From positions 1,041,001 to 1,105,000 of the forward strand of contig JAWNZC010000220.1 in NCBI GenBank assembly GCA_035771165.1: 64,000 bases of DNA. The letters are read 5' to 3'. Position 1 is the first letter of the stretch; every line of letters begins with the position of its first letter. Below are positions 37,868 to 55,000 of this stretch, piece after piece. A program made the position numbers and the translations under genes. The DNA is from Paragorgia papillata. Taxonomy: Eukaryota > Cnidaria > Anthozoa > Scleralcyonacea > Coralliidae. The notes under the pieces are model-generated. The model was not told the origin of the DNA. It worked only from the letters and a program-made list of their open reading frames with translations, and did no database searches.

Positions 37868-38009
37868 TACCCTGGGTGCCAGAGGTTCTTCCAGGGACAA
37901 TGGGGATACAGGAGGACACTGGGTTGGCCCCTCCCACTTTACCGCTTGGCTTCCTCGTGTGTTCCCGTTATCCCCCACAAGCGTCGAAAAACGTCTGGCA
38001 CCCAGGGTA
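37868..38009. mobile_element. 142-bp MITE with 16-bp perfect ends and 9-bp target duplication
   Basis: TACCCTGGGTGCCAGA at the left and its exact complement at the right, flanked by TTGATGCAG at 37859-37867 and 38010-38018. It ends 41 bp before the copy-A ATG. The homologous sequence before copy B has no insertion. Superfamily is unclear: 9-bp duplications suit Mutator-like elements, but an 8-bp reading is also possible. Confidence 0.88.
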
Positions 38010-38050
38010 TTGATGCAGTGGATTGTTTACTTTTTATTAGTAAACTTGCC

Positions 38051-42737
<4,687 letters not shown>

Positions 42738-43199
42738 TATCATTATAAATCACATATCATTTGGGGGTTTTCAGATGCCTCGTTGAAAATTCAGGCGACA
42801 ACATTGTAAACTCTTTTAATTTTTTTAAATTTATTCGTTTCGCCACTACAGAAAATTACAAAAAATATATATATAGAAATTCGTGGCAGGCCGTATCGAC
42901 AACAGCAATACGCCAATTACTGTGGACCCGTGTTCTAAACAAGAAAGACAAAATTACGTTTTTACTAAATCAAAATCAGTAGAGTGCTAGTCAGGCCCAA
43001 AATAAGGAATGAATGCGGTCTTTATGGCAAGTGTATTTCACACAGCACAATTCTTTAGTTCTTTATTATGGCAGCGTTCGATGTTACATCTATAAAAGAC
43101 GCAAATACTACCATGGGAAGTGTCTGTCACGTGAACTACGAGGCCGAGGCGTTGATTTGCGAGAGAAAGGGAAAGACGAGAAACTGGAACACGCATTAT

Positions 43200-43313
43200 C
43201 GTCGCATTATCCGTCAATTTAATTGCCGAGGCGAATTTAATTTTTTTTAATTGTGAATTTAATTCGTGTGAATTAATAAATTCGTCTTGCGGCGTTTAGC
43301 GCCTGCCTGACCT
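43200..43313. repeat. GAATTTAATTCG-rich dispersed repeat, copy 2
   Basis: See 25505-25765. It ends with CGTTTAGCGCCTGCC. Confidence 0.55.
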
Positions 43314-43439
43314 TTAAATTTATATAACAGGTATATACAGGTTATGTAAAGGTCCCTGTTTATCCTATGTGATCCCTTAATGAATCCCTGTAGCATTGTT
43401 GTCTTCATCCATCTAAAGGGTTTCGTCTTTCCTTCAAGT

Positions 43440-43504
43440 CACAAGATTCGGCCTATTGTGTGTGTTGGAGGAGTTCTCACTCCGCTCCTAGTACGTACAA
43501 TACG
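43440..43504 (+). other. Candidate 5'UTR exon of NAPE-PLD copy B
   Basis: Duplicate of 36019-36082, ending ACAATACG before donor GTAAGA, followed by conserved AAAGCAAG and, about 100 bp on, TTCAATTTTAG. Upstream of copy B by the same distance as its twin is from copy A. Confidence 0.45.
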
Positions 43505-43888
43505 GTAAGAAAAGCAAGCGTGTTATTTAGATGTGTGTGTGAGTCTACTAGTAAAATTCTGTGATGTATATACAACGTATTTTTTGGCGGTTTCTCGTTC
43601 AATTTTAGTCTATAAATAATATGTGGGCGTTTCCTATAATTTGTACAAGTCGTTCATAGCCAGACCTGATCGAGAAATATTTTCGACAAGCGAGTGGAAA
43701 CTGAAAACCGAAACCAACTTTAACTATTATTAAATGCATTAATAAGTTAAACGGTCGAAGTTTCAAAAAGCTAATATAGCAGCCGGAGGCATGATTATGT
43801 GCGGTCTTTGACTCGCTCAGAACGTCGGCAGCATTTTGTTATTTCAAATCTTATAACCTGTGTACAGCCTGAATTCTACACTCTGTAA

Positions 43889-44130
43889 TTCAGTCTGTGA
43901 AAACTCACTCTTGTAGGATGACTTGTTGACCCCCCACTCTGAGAAGTAGATTCTGATTGGTCAAATACTCGTATGATTCATAATGGTTTATTTGATTGAA
44001 TTATTTGATCTCACGAGGTTCTTGCCAGAAAACCAATTGTAACTGGAATAAGATAGGATACTAATTTTCAGATCTGAGAAGCTCAGTGGGGGGTTGACGA
44101 GCTATCCTGTGAGTTTTCACAGGTTGAATT
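43889..44130. mobile_element. Inverted-repeat MITE
   Basis: ATTCAGTCTGTGAAAACTCA at the left and TGAGTTTTCACAGGTTGAAT at the right; arms also share CCCCCCACTCTGAG / CTCAGTGGGGGG. Confidence 0.7.
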
Positions 44131-44278
44131 AATCTCGTCACTGCCCCAGCTTTTAATTTCATTGATTCAATACATGTACAGCATATAGGGGTTTTGAGAA
44201 TCCAGAATTAGCAATACAGTACTTGCAAATATTTCATGCTGTATAATACCATATCACTATCGGAGATGCTGAAGGTGA

Positions 44279-44440
44279 ATGGGCTTGTCTCACCCCCCAT
44301 GTGAAGCTGACCTTTTCCTTACTGCGATTGGTCAGTTATAGCGTTTGAGGGCAAAATGTTTTGCCATCAAATGCTAATTGACCAATCACAATAAGGCAGA
44401 GGTTAGGGACGTCACATGGGGGGTGAGACAAGCCCATTGC
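44279..44440. mobile_element. Inverted-repeat MITE
   Basis: TGGGCTTGTCTCACCCCCC at the left pairs exactly with the right end; inner arms GATTGGTCA / TGACCAATC. Confidence 0.75.
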
Positions 44441-44462
44441 AAGATGTGAAAACAACCCCTTA

Positions 44463-45151
44463 CAGGGGTGGATACAGGATTTTTGCAAGCGGGGTGACTA
44501 TAAGGTGCTCAGTTGTTTCTTTTAGAATATTTAATAAGGGTGCACAGGGGGGGGGAGTAAAACAGGCAATACTTACTATGTGGGGGCAGGAGAGTGCTGA
44601 AGGTGTGAAAAACTTCCAGGGGGGTCTGGGGCATGCTCCCCCAGAAAATTTTGAATTTTAGAGTCTCTGAAATAGCATTTCCTTGAAAGAGTTTTGAAGG
44701 ATATAAATTACCAAACAAAATACCCAAATATATGAATACACCATACCATACAAGGCATACATCATGTAGGAGGACATGTTGTCATTGTAGTGGACTCATG
44801 GGGATATGTTTTATAAGTTTATGTTCCAAAATTACTATGTATATTCAGATTGAGATTGTATACAATACATCTACTGGTATATAATTGTGATTCTTACTGT
44901 TTTGAAATTGGGGTTTCAAATTTACAAGATATTAGTGTATCATGATGTCCAATCTTATTGCAAAGGAGAGGCCATAGCTACGGCCTGTATCAATAAGCAT
45001 TGTTATACACTAATTTATGCATGTTTTACACACAAGTGACTGTTGTGATTTGTATAAACAGCTGCTAGTGTATCGCTGTATAATCCTGTATTGGTTGGGA
45101 CAGGGAAGGGGGGGGGGGCTGTCTAGTCACCCCTCCCTGTATCCACCCCTG
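44463..45151. mobile_element. hAT-like non-autonomous element, 689 bp
   Basis: CAGGGGTGGATACAGG and its complement form the ends. CCTTA directly borders both sides, so at least a partial direct repeat exists although a full 8-bp duplication is not seen. No transposase frame. It lies in the presumed leader intron of copy B. Confidence 0.7.
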
Positions 45152-45441
45152 CCTTATTAGGTCTGTTAGATTTTGCAAACACTACTGTGGGAAGTCCACA
45201 ACATATTTACATCATGAATGCACATTACAAGGTGTTGACTTTGGAGATCTTTTCAATGATTGAAACATCCTTGTTTACCTCTCATGTGATTGCATGCCTT
45301 TGGGTTAGGCTTGTTATTGATGCATCATTTTGGGCATGACGAGCATCTCTACTGATTTTGGTAGTAACTTTTAGTGCAACACTAAATGTTTCACTGAGTA
45401 ACATGCTGTGGATTGTTCACTTTTTATTCAGAAAATTTGCG

Positions 45442-48024
45442 ATGAGTGAAGAATGTAAGGAAGGTGCAGAATGTAAGGAAGGTGCAGAAGCTATGACATA
45501 TCAGCCTTCGGTGAAACATGGTGGTGTGTATCAAAATCCTTGGGGAGATGGCAGTGTTCCATCCTTTTTCGAAGCTAGACATCTTCTTCGAGAAAAGAAC
45601 AGAAGCAATGTTCCAAGCAATGAAGTAAGTTGAATCATGTCTTTGATTTTTGAATATTGGGCCATTCCAGAATAAATATCCATACTCCCCCCATGGTTAA
45701 ATGTAGCATTCTCTTTGCCTTAAGGTCATTAGTTCTGCTCAAGAGTTCATAAGACAAATAAAAACATTTCGGTACAATACAATTGAAGTGGAAAACAGGT
45801 CTTTACACCATAGTGTGTTCATTATTTTTAGGAAGAATTGAATAAGAATCTTCCAGTTAGGAAACTGAGTCCCGAAGTGTCAAGCCCACCAGAGAAAGGC
45901 GTTCGTTTAACCTGGCTTGGTCATGCTTCTGTCTTGACGCAATTTGACCACTTTTCTATCCTAGCTGATCCTATATTCAGCGACCGTTGCTCTCCAATTG
46001 GGATTGTAGGTCCCAAACGCTTTCGTCCAGCACCTTGTAATGTCTCCGAATTACCAGAAATCGATGCCGTTTGTATCAGCCATTGTCACTATGACCATTT
46101 AGATGTGCAAACTGTCAAGGGTTTGAATTCTCGCTTTGGTGAGAAACTCCGTTGGTTTGTCCCGATGGGTTTAAAGCCATGGATGAATAACACTGGCTGC
46201 AAAAATGTTGTCGAGTTGGACTGGTGGGCTGAAGATACCTTGGAGAAGGAGGTAGAGAATGGAGAGAAGGTATCGATGCGGTTTGTTTTCACTCCTACAA
46301 GGCACTGGTGCAATCGTAGTCTGCTGGACAAGAATAAAACGCTTTGGGGCAGTTGGACTATTCTAGGGCCTCGATATCGATACCATTTTACTGGGGATAC
46401 TGGCTATTGTGAAGCATTCAAGCAGATTGGCCATCGCTATGGCCCTATTGATGTAGCTGCAATACCCATTGGTGCTTATGAACCCAGGTACACATGTCCT
46501 GTATAAGGTCTTTAAAATTATGATAATTTATTAATTAATAATTTATGAATCAATAATTTATGTATTGATTATTTATTTCATTAATCACTATTTATGCTCT
46601 TTATGATTATCATTAATGATCATCATTAAATTTATTTAAAGGGTATTGGCAATAAAAATTAAGTTGTAATTTTTCTGTATCTTAATTAATTTCTTGTGTT
46701 TTGAAATATTTCGACCAAAGACAGCGTGCTGTCCGCCATCTTGTTGTAATATTGGGTCTAATTAACTAGGAAATTGGTGACGTCACAAGCAGGGTATAAA
46801 CCTGGTGAAACTACTCCGTGGGTGCCCAAATTTCTACGGAAGGCTTTTTAAATGTTGTGGGTCAATTTAAAATGGAAATACGCAACAAAAAATCGAGTTT
46901 CTAGCTCATAATGTCATAAGGTTGGCAAGATAAAAATTTCACTTTACCCTGCTTATATCGTCACATGCATAATTTTGCATATCGAAAATAATTCCAAGAT
47001 GGCGGACAGCACGCTGAGTTTGGTCGAAATATTTCCAAAACCAAAACAGATACGGAAAAATTGTAAAAGATCTTCTTATACCATTTGACGAGTTCTTTCA
47101 AATGAGATAAAACTACTTTAATTTCTGGCAATCAGCAGGAACCTGCTATGTTAATCGATTAAGATTGATAAGATTAAAAACAGCTTAGCAAGCTTGAAGT
47201 TTTGCTTTTCTTGTGCAGGTGGATTATGCAAAAGCAACATGTCCATCCTGAAGAGTCTGTGAAAATACACCAAGACTTGAGAGCAAAGAAATCTCTCGGC
47301 ATTCATTGGGGAACATTTACATTGACTTTCGAGGTAACATCGTATATTTTATTACAGTAAAAACTCGCGACAACATTGTTATAATAATAATTTATTCACA
47401 CTTTTTTATACACATATATATATATATATATATATAAGCTTTCAAGTCAACTACTGCATATCATCAATATCAACTTATATAGAAGTACAACTGTTGATAA
47501 AATGTACTAAAATTCAATAGCCAATTAATTAATAGCAATACTAGTATTTGGTTTGATTAAGAAGCAGTTGTTTTTTGTATTTTTTCCTAAAAGATTGAGT
47601 TGAGATTTGTTTTAGACTGAATTAGTACTTATTCCCATAAAAGTGAACTTGAATACTTGAATGTAGCTTTACCATAATTGGTTCTTACGCTGTTTCGATA
47701 GTAATTTTGATTAGAAGCAAACTTGGTATTATAGGAATGTACTAGTGAGTAGTGAGACAGACACTAGATTATCTGAGAGCACCGACGGAATATAGCTGTT
47801 ATCAGAATGTATTTTTATGTATTAATATGCATGTTAATGTACTTTATGCAATCTCGTTAAAGTTGTTGCTTTTCTTTACATGTTTTCTGTATTTCTAGCA
47901 TTATATGGAGCCTCCTAAGAAACTGAATGAGGCCTTAGATGACCAGGGCATTTCAAAAGATGACTTCTTTACGCTTGACCATGGTGCATCAAGATTGGTC
48001 CTTTCCGACGCTGACGAGAAATGA
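45442..48024 (+). CDS. NAPEPLD: N-acyl-phosphatidylethanolamine phospholipase D, copy B
   Basis: Exons 45442-45624, 45832-46487, 47219-47333 and 47899-48024 (stop TGA) join in phase to 359 residues. Exons 2, 3 and 4 have exactly the same lengths as in copy A (656, 115 and 126 bp). Exon 1 is 18 bp longer through a tandem duplication encoding ECKEGA. The metal ligands are kept: HCHYDH (His145, His147, Asp149, His150), His219, Asp250 and His309. The Trp after GAYEPR, conserved with human, is present. A splice acceptor (TTTATTCAG) lies 10 bp before the ATG. Gene starts are 7.4 kb apart in the same orientation, so this is a tandem duplication. Confidence 0.94.
46636..47132. mobile_element. Palindromic MITE in intron 2 of copy B
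   Basis: TTAAAGGGTATTGGCAAT at the left and ATTTCTGGCAATCA at the right; arms share TTTCGACCAAA, CAGCGTGCTGTCCGCCATCT and complements. A distant relative of the GGGATTGGC TTAA family. Confidence 0.7.
47405..47438. repeat. (TA)n microsatellite
   Basis: Pure TA run in intron 3 of NAPE-PLD copy B. Confidence 0.85.
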
Positions 48025-48186
48025 ATTTTTGCATTCTTTATTGTGTAATCAAATCATTATAAGTAGTCACTAGTCATTTAGGGGTGTTTTAGATGCCTTG
48101 TTGAAAAATTTGGTGACAGTGTTGTAAACTCTTGATTTCTTAGCCATGGTCTAAACAGGAAGAACAAACTTACGTTTGTCTGTGTA

Positions 48187-49050
48187 CTCACTCTGCTCTT
48201 CTACTCTACTCTACTCTACTCTACTCTGCTCTGCTCTGCTCTGCTCTGCTCTGCTCTGCTCTGCTCTGCTCTGCTCTGCTCTGCTCTGCTCTGCTCTGCT
48301 CTGCTCTGCTCTGCTCTGCTCTGCTCTGCTCTGCTCTGCTCTGCTCTGCTCTGCTCTGCTCTGCTCTGCTCTGCTCTGCTCTGCTCTGCTCTGCTCTGCT
48401 CTGCTCTGCTCTGCTCTGCTCTGCTCTGCTCTGCTCTGCTCTGCTCTGCTCTGCTCAGCTCAGCTCAGCTCAGCTCAGCTCAGCTCAGCTCAGCTCAGCT
48501 CAGCTCAGCTCAGCTCTGCTCTACTCTACTCTACTCTACTCTACTCTACTCTACTCTACTCTACTCTACTCTACTCTACTCTACTCTACTCTACTCTACT
48601 CTACTCTACTCTACTCTACTCTACTCCCCTCCGCTCCGCTCCGCTCTACTCTACTCTACTCTACTCTACTCTACTCTACTCTACTCTACTCTACTCTACT
48701 CTACTCTACTCTACTCTACTCTACTCCGCTCCACTCTACTCCGCTCTACTCCGCTCCGCTCTACTCTGCTCTACTCTGCTCTACTCTGCTCCACTCTGCT
48801 CCACTCTGCTCCACTCCACTCCACTCCACTCCACTCCACTCCACTCCACTCCGCTCCGCTCCACTCCACTCCACTCCAGTTTACTCCAGTTTACTCCACT
48901 CCATTCGACTCGACTCCGCTCCACTCGACTCCGCTCCACTCCACTCCACTCCACTCCACTCCACTCCACTCCACTCCACTCCAGTTTACTCCACTCCACT
49001 CTACCGCACTCTACTCCACTCCACTCTACCGCACTCTACTCCACTCCGAT
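48187..49050. repeat. ~860-bp pentanucleotide microsatellite
   Basis: Blocks of CTCTA, CTCTG, CTCAG, CTCTA and finally CTCCA/CTCCG variants, showing stepwise change of one 5-bp unit. The 350-codon Ser/Leu/Cys frame exists only because 15 bp is a multiple of three. It fills most of the space between the convergent stops of NAPE-PLD B (48024) and the TPR-like gene (49060). Confidence 0.97.
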
Positions 49051-49059
49051 TATTTTTCT

Positions 49060-52000
49060 CTACCTTGGATACATTCTAACTGGTTCTCTATCCTCGAGAT
49101 CTAGTGCCAGTCCTTCCGTTCGACCTTCTGTCTTCGACCGCTTAGCCAACGATGTGTCTTTCGTGGTGGATATCAAATGTTTTAAAAATTCCTCCACCGA
49201 GGAACACTCTTTGCAGCATTCATTTTGAGCAGCAAGGCTTGACGGATTCTTACGATTTTCATCGATATCTATTTTGGATGACTTTTCTTTGTGGCAATTG
49301 TTTTCAGAGACTTGTTCTGTGCTTGACAGTTCTTTTGTCGTCGCTTTTAAACTCGTAGTTGTCCCCAGATTGCGTTCAATATCGCTTTCCTTTGTATTCA
49401 ATGAACACTGAATTTGTTTTTCATTCTGGATTACTGTTTTGGTTCTTGATCTTGCTAGTTCTCCAGTCGTCGAGACGGCTTGGGTTGAAAATAGAGAGAT
49501 GAAAACAGAAATGTTAATTTGAGAATGTTTTCTACGAAAGTTCAGTATTTGTGATGGGAATGCGAACCTGGGGAAAGTTTGTACATTAGATGTAATTGGG
49601 ATTTGAACTTGTTTGCTTGGTGTTCCAGAATTAAATTTGCAATTTTCTATTTTAATATATTACTGCGTGCGAAATCAATTAGAACAAACCTAATCAGAAT
49701 GTTCCATAATTAGACAAACGTTCCAATTAGAGCAAGCGAACGTTTTAATTAGAACGAAGAAACATTCTAATTAAAACAAACGAACAACGAACCATTCTGA
49801 TTAGAACAAACGTTCTACATGTAACTAGAACAAAGAAACGTTCTAATTAGGACAAACGAACGTTTTAATTAGAACGAAGAAACATTCTAATTAAAACAAA
49901 CGTTCCAATTAGAACAAAGAAACTTAACGTTTTAATTATAGAACAAAGAAAAATTGTAATTAGGACAAACGTTCGTTTTCTTCAACCAAAGACTACTGTG
50001 TACTATTATTTTTTTGTTTGTGTTGGCATACAATGAAACATGGCATGGCTTGCTACCTGCTTTTCCTTTTCTGACAGTTTTATCTTTTGCTTCACGTCTT
50101 GCCTGAGATACTTGTAGAATATCGTACACTGTGAGTGTATGACAGCAACGGATTGTGGGTAGGTATCTGAAAGAAAGTGTTTATTATTACGGCTGGCCAA
50201 ACGCTTTCAACATTTCATTCAACATCGTTCAACATTGTTGAATTCAACATGTTGAAAGCGTTTGGCCACCCCTGTTGAATGATGTTGAATGAAATTTGAA
50301 CATGTTCAAATTTTCGTTCAACACGCGTTCAACATTTCTATTGTTCTCAAAATGTTGAAAGGTGTTGAACGCATTTGGCCACATTTCATTCAACTTTGTT
50401 GAACAGAGATATGCGCCATGCGGGATATTGTCGATTCCAGCTTTTGTGGTAGCCCGCGTTCAATTAATTGTCATTCATGAATGTTGAACGATGTTGAATT
50501 CATTTGGCCACTCGTGCTTTCAACACTATTCAACATCGTTCAACAATGTTGAATGATGTTGAAAGCATTTGGCCAGGCCTTTACGTCCTATGAGTCAAAC
50601 AACAACAAGAGGTGTATTAGTTTTATGAAATAAAACAAATTCTGAAGGATAACATCTTGTAAATTCAAGTTGAATTTGATTTAAGTTATTCGGGTTGAAT
50701 AGCAAGACGCAAGATGAATAAAAGGTGATATTTTGCCCATAAATTAGCCCCACTGAACTCGTTTTCATGTGCGAAATTCAAAAGAATCTTTACTCTAAAA
50801 TGAGGTCAGGGGCTAATTTATATGCACATAAAAGGATTTTAAATCGTCGGCCATTTATGAATAAGGTCTGTAGCGCGCGTAATTTAATAAGTGACGCAAT
50901 GCAACACGATCAAGCATGACTGCGCGCATTATAGAATGACGGATATCCGAAGTTAGTTAAGTACGACATGTACTAGTGCTAGAAGCGCATCGTAGCAGCG
51001 CTACAACATGCTAGAATGACTATGCTACCTAAATTGGTAGTTTGCGGTTATTAGGACTGCATGACTTAGCAGAAATATAGTTACGTCATATAATCAAACC
51101 TACTGTATATAAACCATGTTAAATCGTAATAAAAGCAGTTATATATGCTCACAACTTGGCGTGTGTTTCACTGAGTAATACCGAACCCAAGAATTAACCT
51201 TGCCAGTGTTCGTCGCAAGAAAGATCGGCCAAACGTTCAGGTCTATAGTATAGGTTTCAATACAATTGTACTGTACTGTACCGTATATGTACTGTATTGT
51301 ACCGTATGTACTGTATGTACTGTAATAACTGTATTGTATTATACTGTATTGTGTGCTACAGGGTTTTATTTTCCCACCTGTCAAACATTTCCATGCATCT
51401 TTCTTTGATATCAGTACATTCAAAATAAGCGACAACCGACGGGTTGATTTCGTATGCCTGTTAAAATGAAACAACGATTTATATATAATAAGTACATATA
51501 TACTAAATCAAAATGGAAATGGTTTTAATTGTTAGGAGTCTGAAGTAAATTTGGGGAGTAAAAAGTGCTTAGGTTTTGAGATTTAAAGGGGATTGGCATT
51601 AAAAATTAAGTTTGTCTAATTTGAAAGAACTCATAAAATTGTAATAGAAGATCCTTTACAACTTTTTCGTATCTTTCTGCGTTTTCAAGATATTTCAATT
51701 AGTTTGATATGTAAATGAGATGGTCTCTGACGTCAGGAGTGGGGTAAAATATTTTCATACAGAGCAAAATCACTTGCATATCTAACATGAAATGTTCAGT
51801 ATCGCAAGGAGTTTTTATGTGCACAGTTTCAAATGATTTCGCTGAACAAACTTAGAGATATAACTGGTTTTGCTACATGTGAAAATATTTTACCCCACAC
51901 CTGACGTCAGAGACATCTCATTTACATATCAAACAAATTGAAATATCTTGAAAACGAAGAGAGATACGAAAAAGTTGTAAAGGATGTTCTGTTACAATTT

Positions 52001-55000
52001 TATGAGTTCTTTCAAATTAGACAAACTTAATTTTTAGTGCTATTGCCCTTTAAGCTATAACAAATACCTTTTCTTCGTCTTTGCTCCACTCTCGCTTCCT
52101 GTGTAGTTCTTCAGAATTTGAATTGTGTTTTTCAAACCAGATACGCAATAACAACGAACAAAGATGGGATGAGTTCATCTTGTTTGCTTGTGTAACATCT
52201 GAAGTTGCCTAAAAATATATTTAATTTGTCAAAAATAATGTCTTTTAGTTTGTCTAGCCACGCAGGCTAAGTTTGTCCTTTTAGCAAATAATTCATAACA
52301 GCAAATACATGCATTTATACATAATCTTGACAAAACAGCCAATAATAGACCACAGTAAACGCAAGGTCTTTCCCATGCGCCCGGCAAAATAACTTATCCT
52401 AATGACTCCTTGTGTGCTGCAGCCTGCAACGTTCTAACTGTGCGTTTTAGTTATTCTTAATTAAAGGCACAGCGTCGGGTATTAAATTGATTAATAGTTT
52501 TGCGCGAGACAAAAATTATATTTGTGTGCAAAGGAAATTAGGAATCATATTCTTAAAACGGTAAAAGAGTTAAGTCAGTGTACGTTTTGCAATGTGTGAT
52601 ATGCACCATAATTTTAAACATGTACATGAACTTCATTTGTCCACGAAGTTTTTCAAGTTTGCGTCGTGGTGACACTGTGCACCTTTCATTTATTTACCTT
52701 TTCTTTATCTCCTAACAGAAACCTCACTAAAGCTCGAATGCAAAATATATCCTGCAAAAAAAAATAAGAAAAATTCCGAATCAAATTTATGCGAATAAAT
52801 TAATGTAGTGTATAATGTAGTGCAACGTGTGTCTGTGTTGTTGTATTTTGCTGTGCTAAGCAGTGATGTGCTGTGGCGCATGTGCTGTTGCTGAGTTGCG
52901 CTGTGTTGTGTTGTGTTGTGTTGTGTTGTGTTGTGTTGTGTTGTGTTGTGTTGTGTTGTGTGCTGAGCTGAGCTGTAATGTGCTGTGGTGTGGTGTACTG
53001 TGTTGTGTTCTGCTGTGCTGTGCTGTGCTGTGCTGTGCTGTGCTGTGCTGTGCTGTGCTGTGCTGTGCTGTGCTGTGCTGTGCTGTGCTGTGCTGCATGT
53101 GCTGTGCTGTGCTGTGCTGTGCTGTGCTGTGCTGTGCTGTGATGCTGTGCTTAACTGTGTGCTATTCTATGCTGCAATGTGCTGTGTTACAGTCATTTGC
53201 AATATACTTTTCACCAAAATGTTTTGAAGTTCGTTCTGAACCTCGCAAGTTCATTGGAAAGTTCGTAAATTCGTTTTGAACTACGCATTTGATTGGCTAG
53301 TTCAAAATGAACTTACGAACTTCGGAGGGAACTGGCTTCCAAACATGTTGGTGAAAAGTATTTTGCAAATGACTATAGTTATGTCGTTTTGTTAGAACTA
53401 CCGGATTCGAGACATCTAGTACTAAAGCCGACTCTGAACTTTTGAGTGCAGCTTTAAGTCTGTCAAGATGGATTTCTGAAAAAGCTTTCCTTGCATACGC
53501 TGGAACACACCAATGCAGATTTTTTCCTGTGATACATCCAACACGGCAGTCATTCTGTGAAAATACAACATTAAAAAATGCATGATTTCTTTCTGGATTT
53601 CAAAAACTACGTGGAAATTCTTTAATACCGACTTACCTTTGTTTTTTGAAGAGTTTTGATGGCTTTTTCAAACAATATGATTGCTTTGTCATGTTCAGTT
53701 AATTTTTGGTGTGCGCTTGCGCTGTGGAAATAACACTGAAATTGCTAAAAAAAATAACACTGAAATTGCTACAAACTTCAACACCTGTTTATTTAAAAGT
53801 ATTGATTTATATGCCTGTAGTTTAACTGATATTGCAAAAGAAATTGTTGTTGTTACTGCTGTTCAGTGTTATTGTTACATGATGCACCCGAGTAATCGTC
53901 AACATGATTAGTTAAAGTGCCTATGAAATGGAAATTAAAGTTTGTCTTATTTGAAAGAACACTTAAAATTATAGAGTAACATCTTTTACAGTTTTTCGTT
54001 TCCTTGCTTCGTTCTTGAGATATTGAGATATTTTACTGTTTGATATGCAAATTAAACATGAGCTATCGGAGAAGGTTAGATATCTTAGTTTCTATATTAT
54101 CAAACCAAATTAATTTGAATGAAGCATGTGGGTGTGTTTCGCCCACAACACTAAACATGTAGATTTTCAAGTGATTATTATATTTGATAATAGCAACGTG
54201 TGACGTCAAAATGTTTAATTTGCATATCAAACAAACTGAAATATCTCGAGAACGAAGCAAGGAAACTGTAAAAGATGTTACTCTACCATTTTAAGTGTTC
54301 TTTCAATTCAAATAAGGCAAACTTCATTTTCGTTTCATAGGCATTATTATTATTATATGGCTTTGTAATATCCTGAGTTCTGATTGGTGAATTTCTAAGG
54401 TTTTCACACTAAGTTTGATACAATAATTACCGAAAAACTTTAAATAGCCATATAATAAACGCTTTATTAACCTCGTTTACTCGGTCTGTACGGGAAAATA
54501 TCAGACCTCGGTCTTTTTTGTACGAATCTCGCCTGCGGCTCGGTCCGTACTGTCAAGACGTCGGTCTGATATTTTCCCGTACAGACCTCGTTCTCGGTTA
54601 ATAATCTCTTAATATTTTGTCAAATAAAGTGTTGTATTTTATTAGATATGCACGCTGGTTATTTTTTAATAGAATATATACGTTATAAATTTGTTATAGA
54701 ATGCACATTCATGCAGTGAAAGTGATACTTCAAGCTAGATTCAGTGATAATATTTCAGTGATAAATTTAAACTACTATACCATTATGTGAATGTTGGCAG
54801 TTGGCTATAGCCTTGCCCACGCGTATCCGTTTTGTCTGAATACATGTGGAAGAGGTGTTACGCGCAATTGCCAATGCTAAAACGTTACACATTTTCTGAC
54901 ATTCTCACCAGGATCTTCATTTCTTCTTCAGCAGCCAGACATAGTTTCTTAAAAGCGTCTTCTTTGAAAATCTTTAGCAAATCATCATAACACAGTATTG

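Noticed and set aside
48176..49228. 350-codon open frame
   Set aside because: It runs through the pentanucleotide microsatellite; periodic Ser/Leu/Cys composition and no start or splice support.
52856..53279. Cys/Val-rich (+) and His/Ser/Thr/Gln-rich (-) frames
   Set aside because: They are products of the TGTGT/GCTGT pentanucleotide array.
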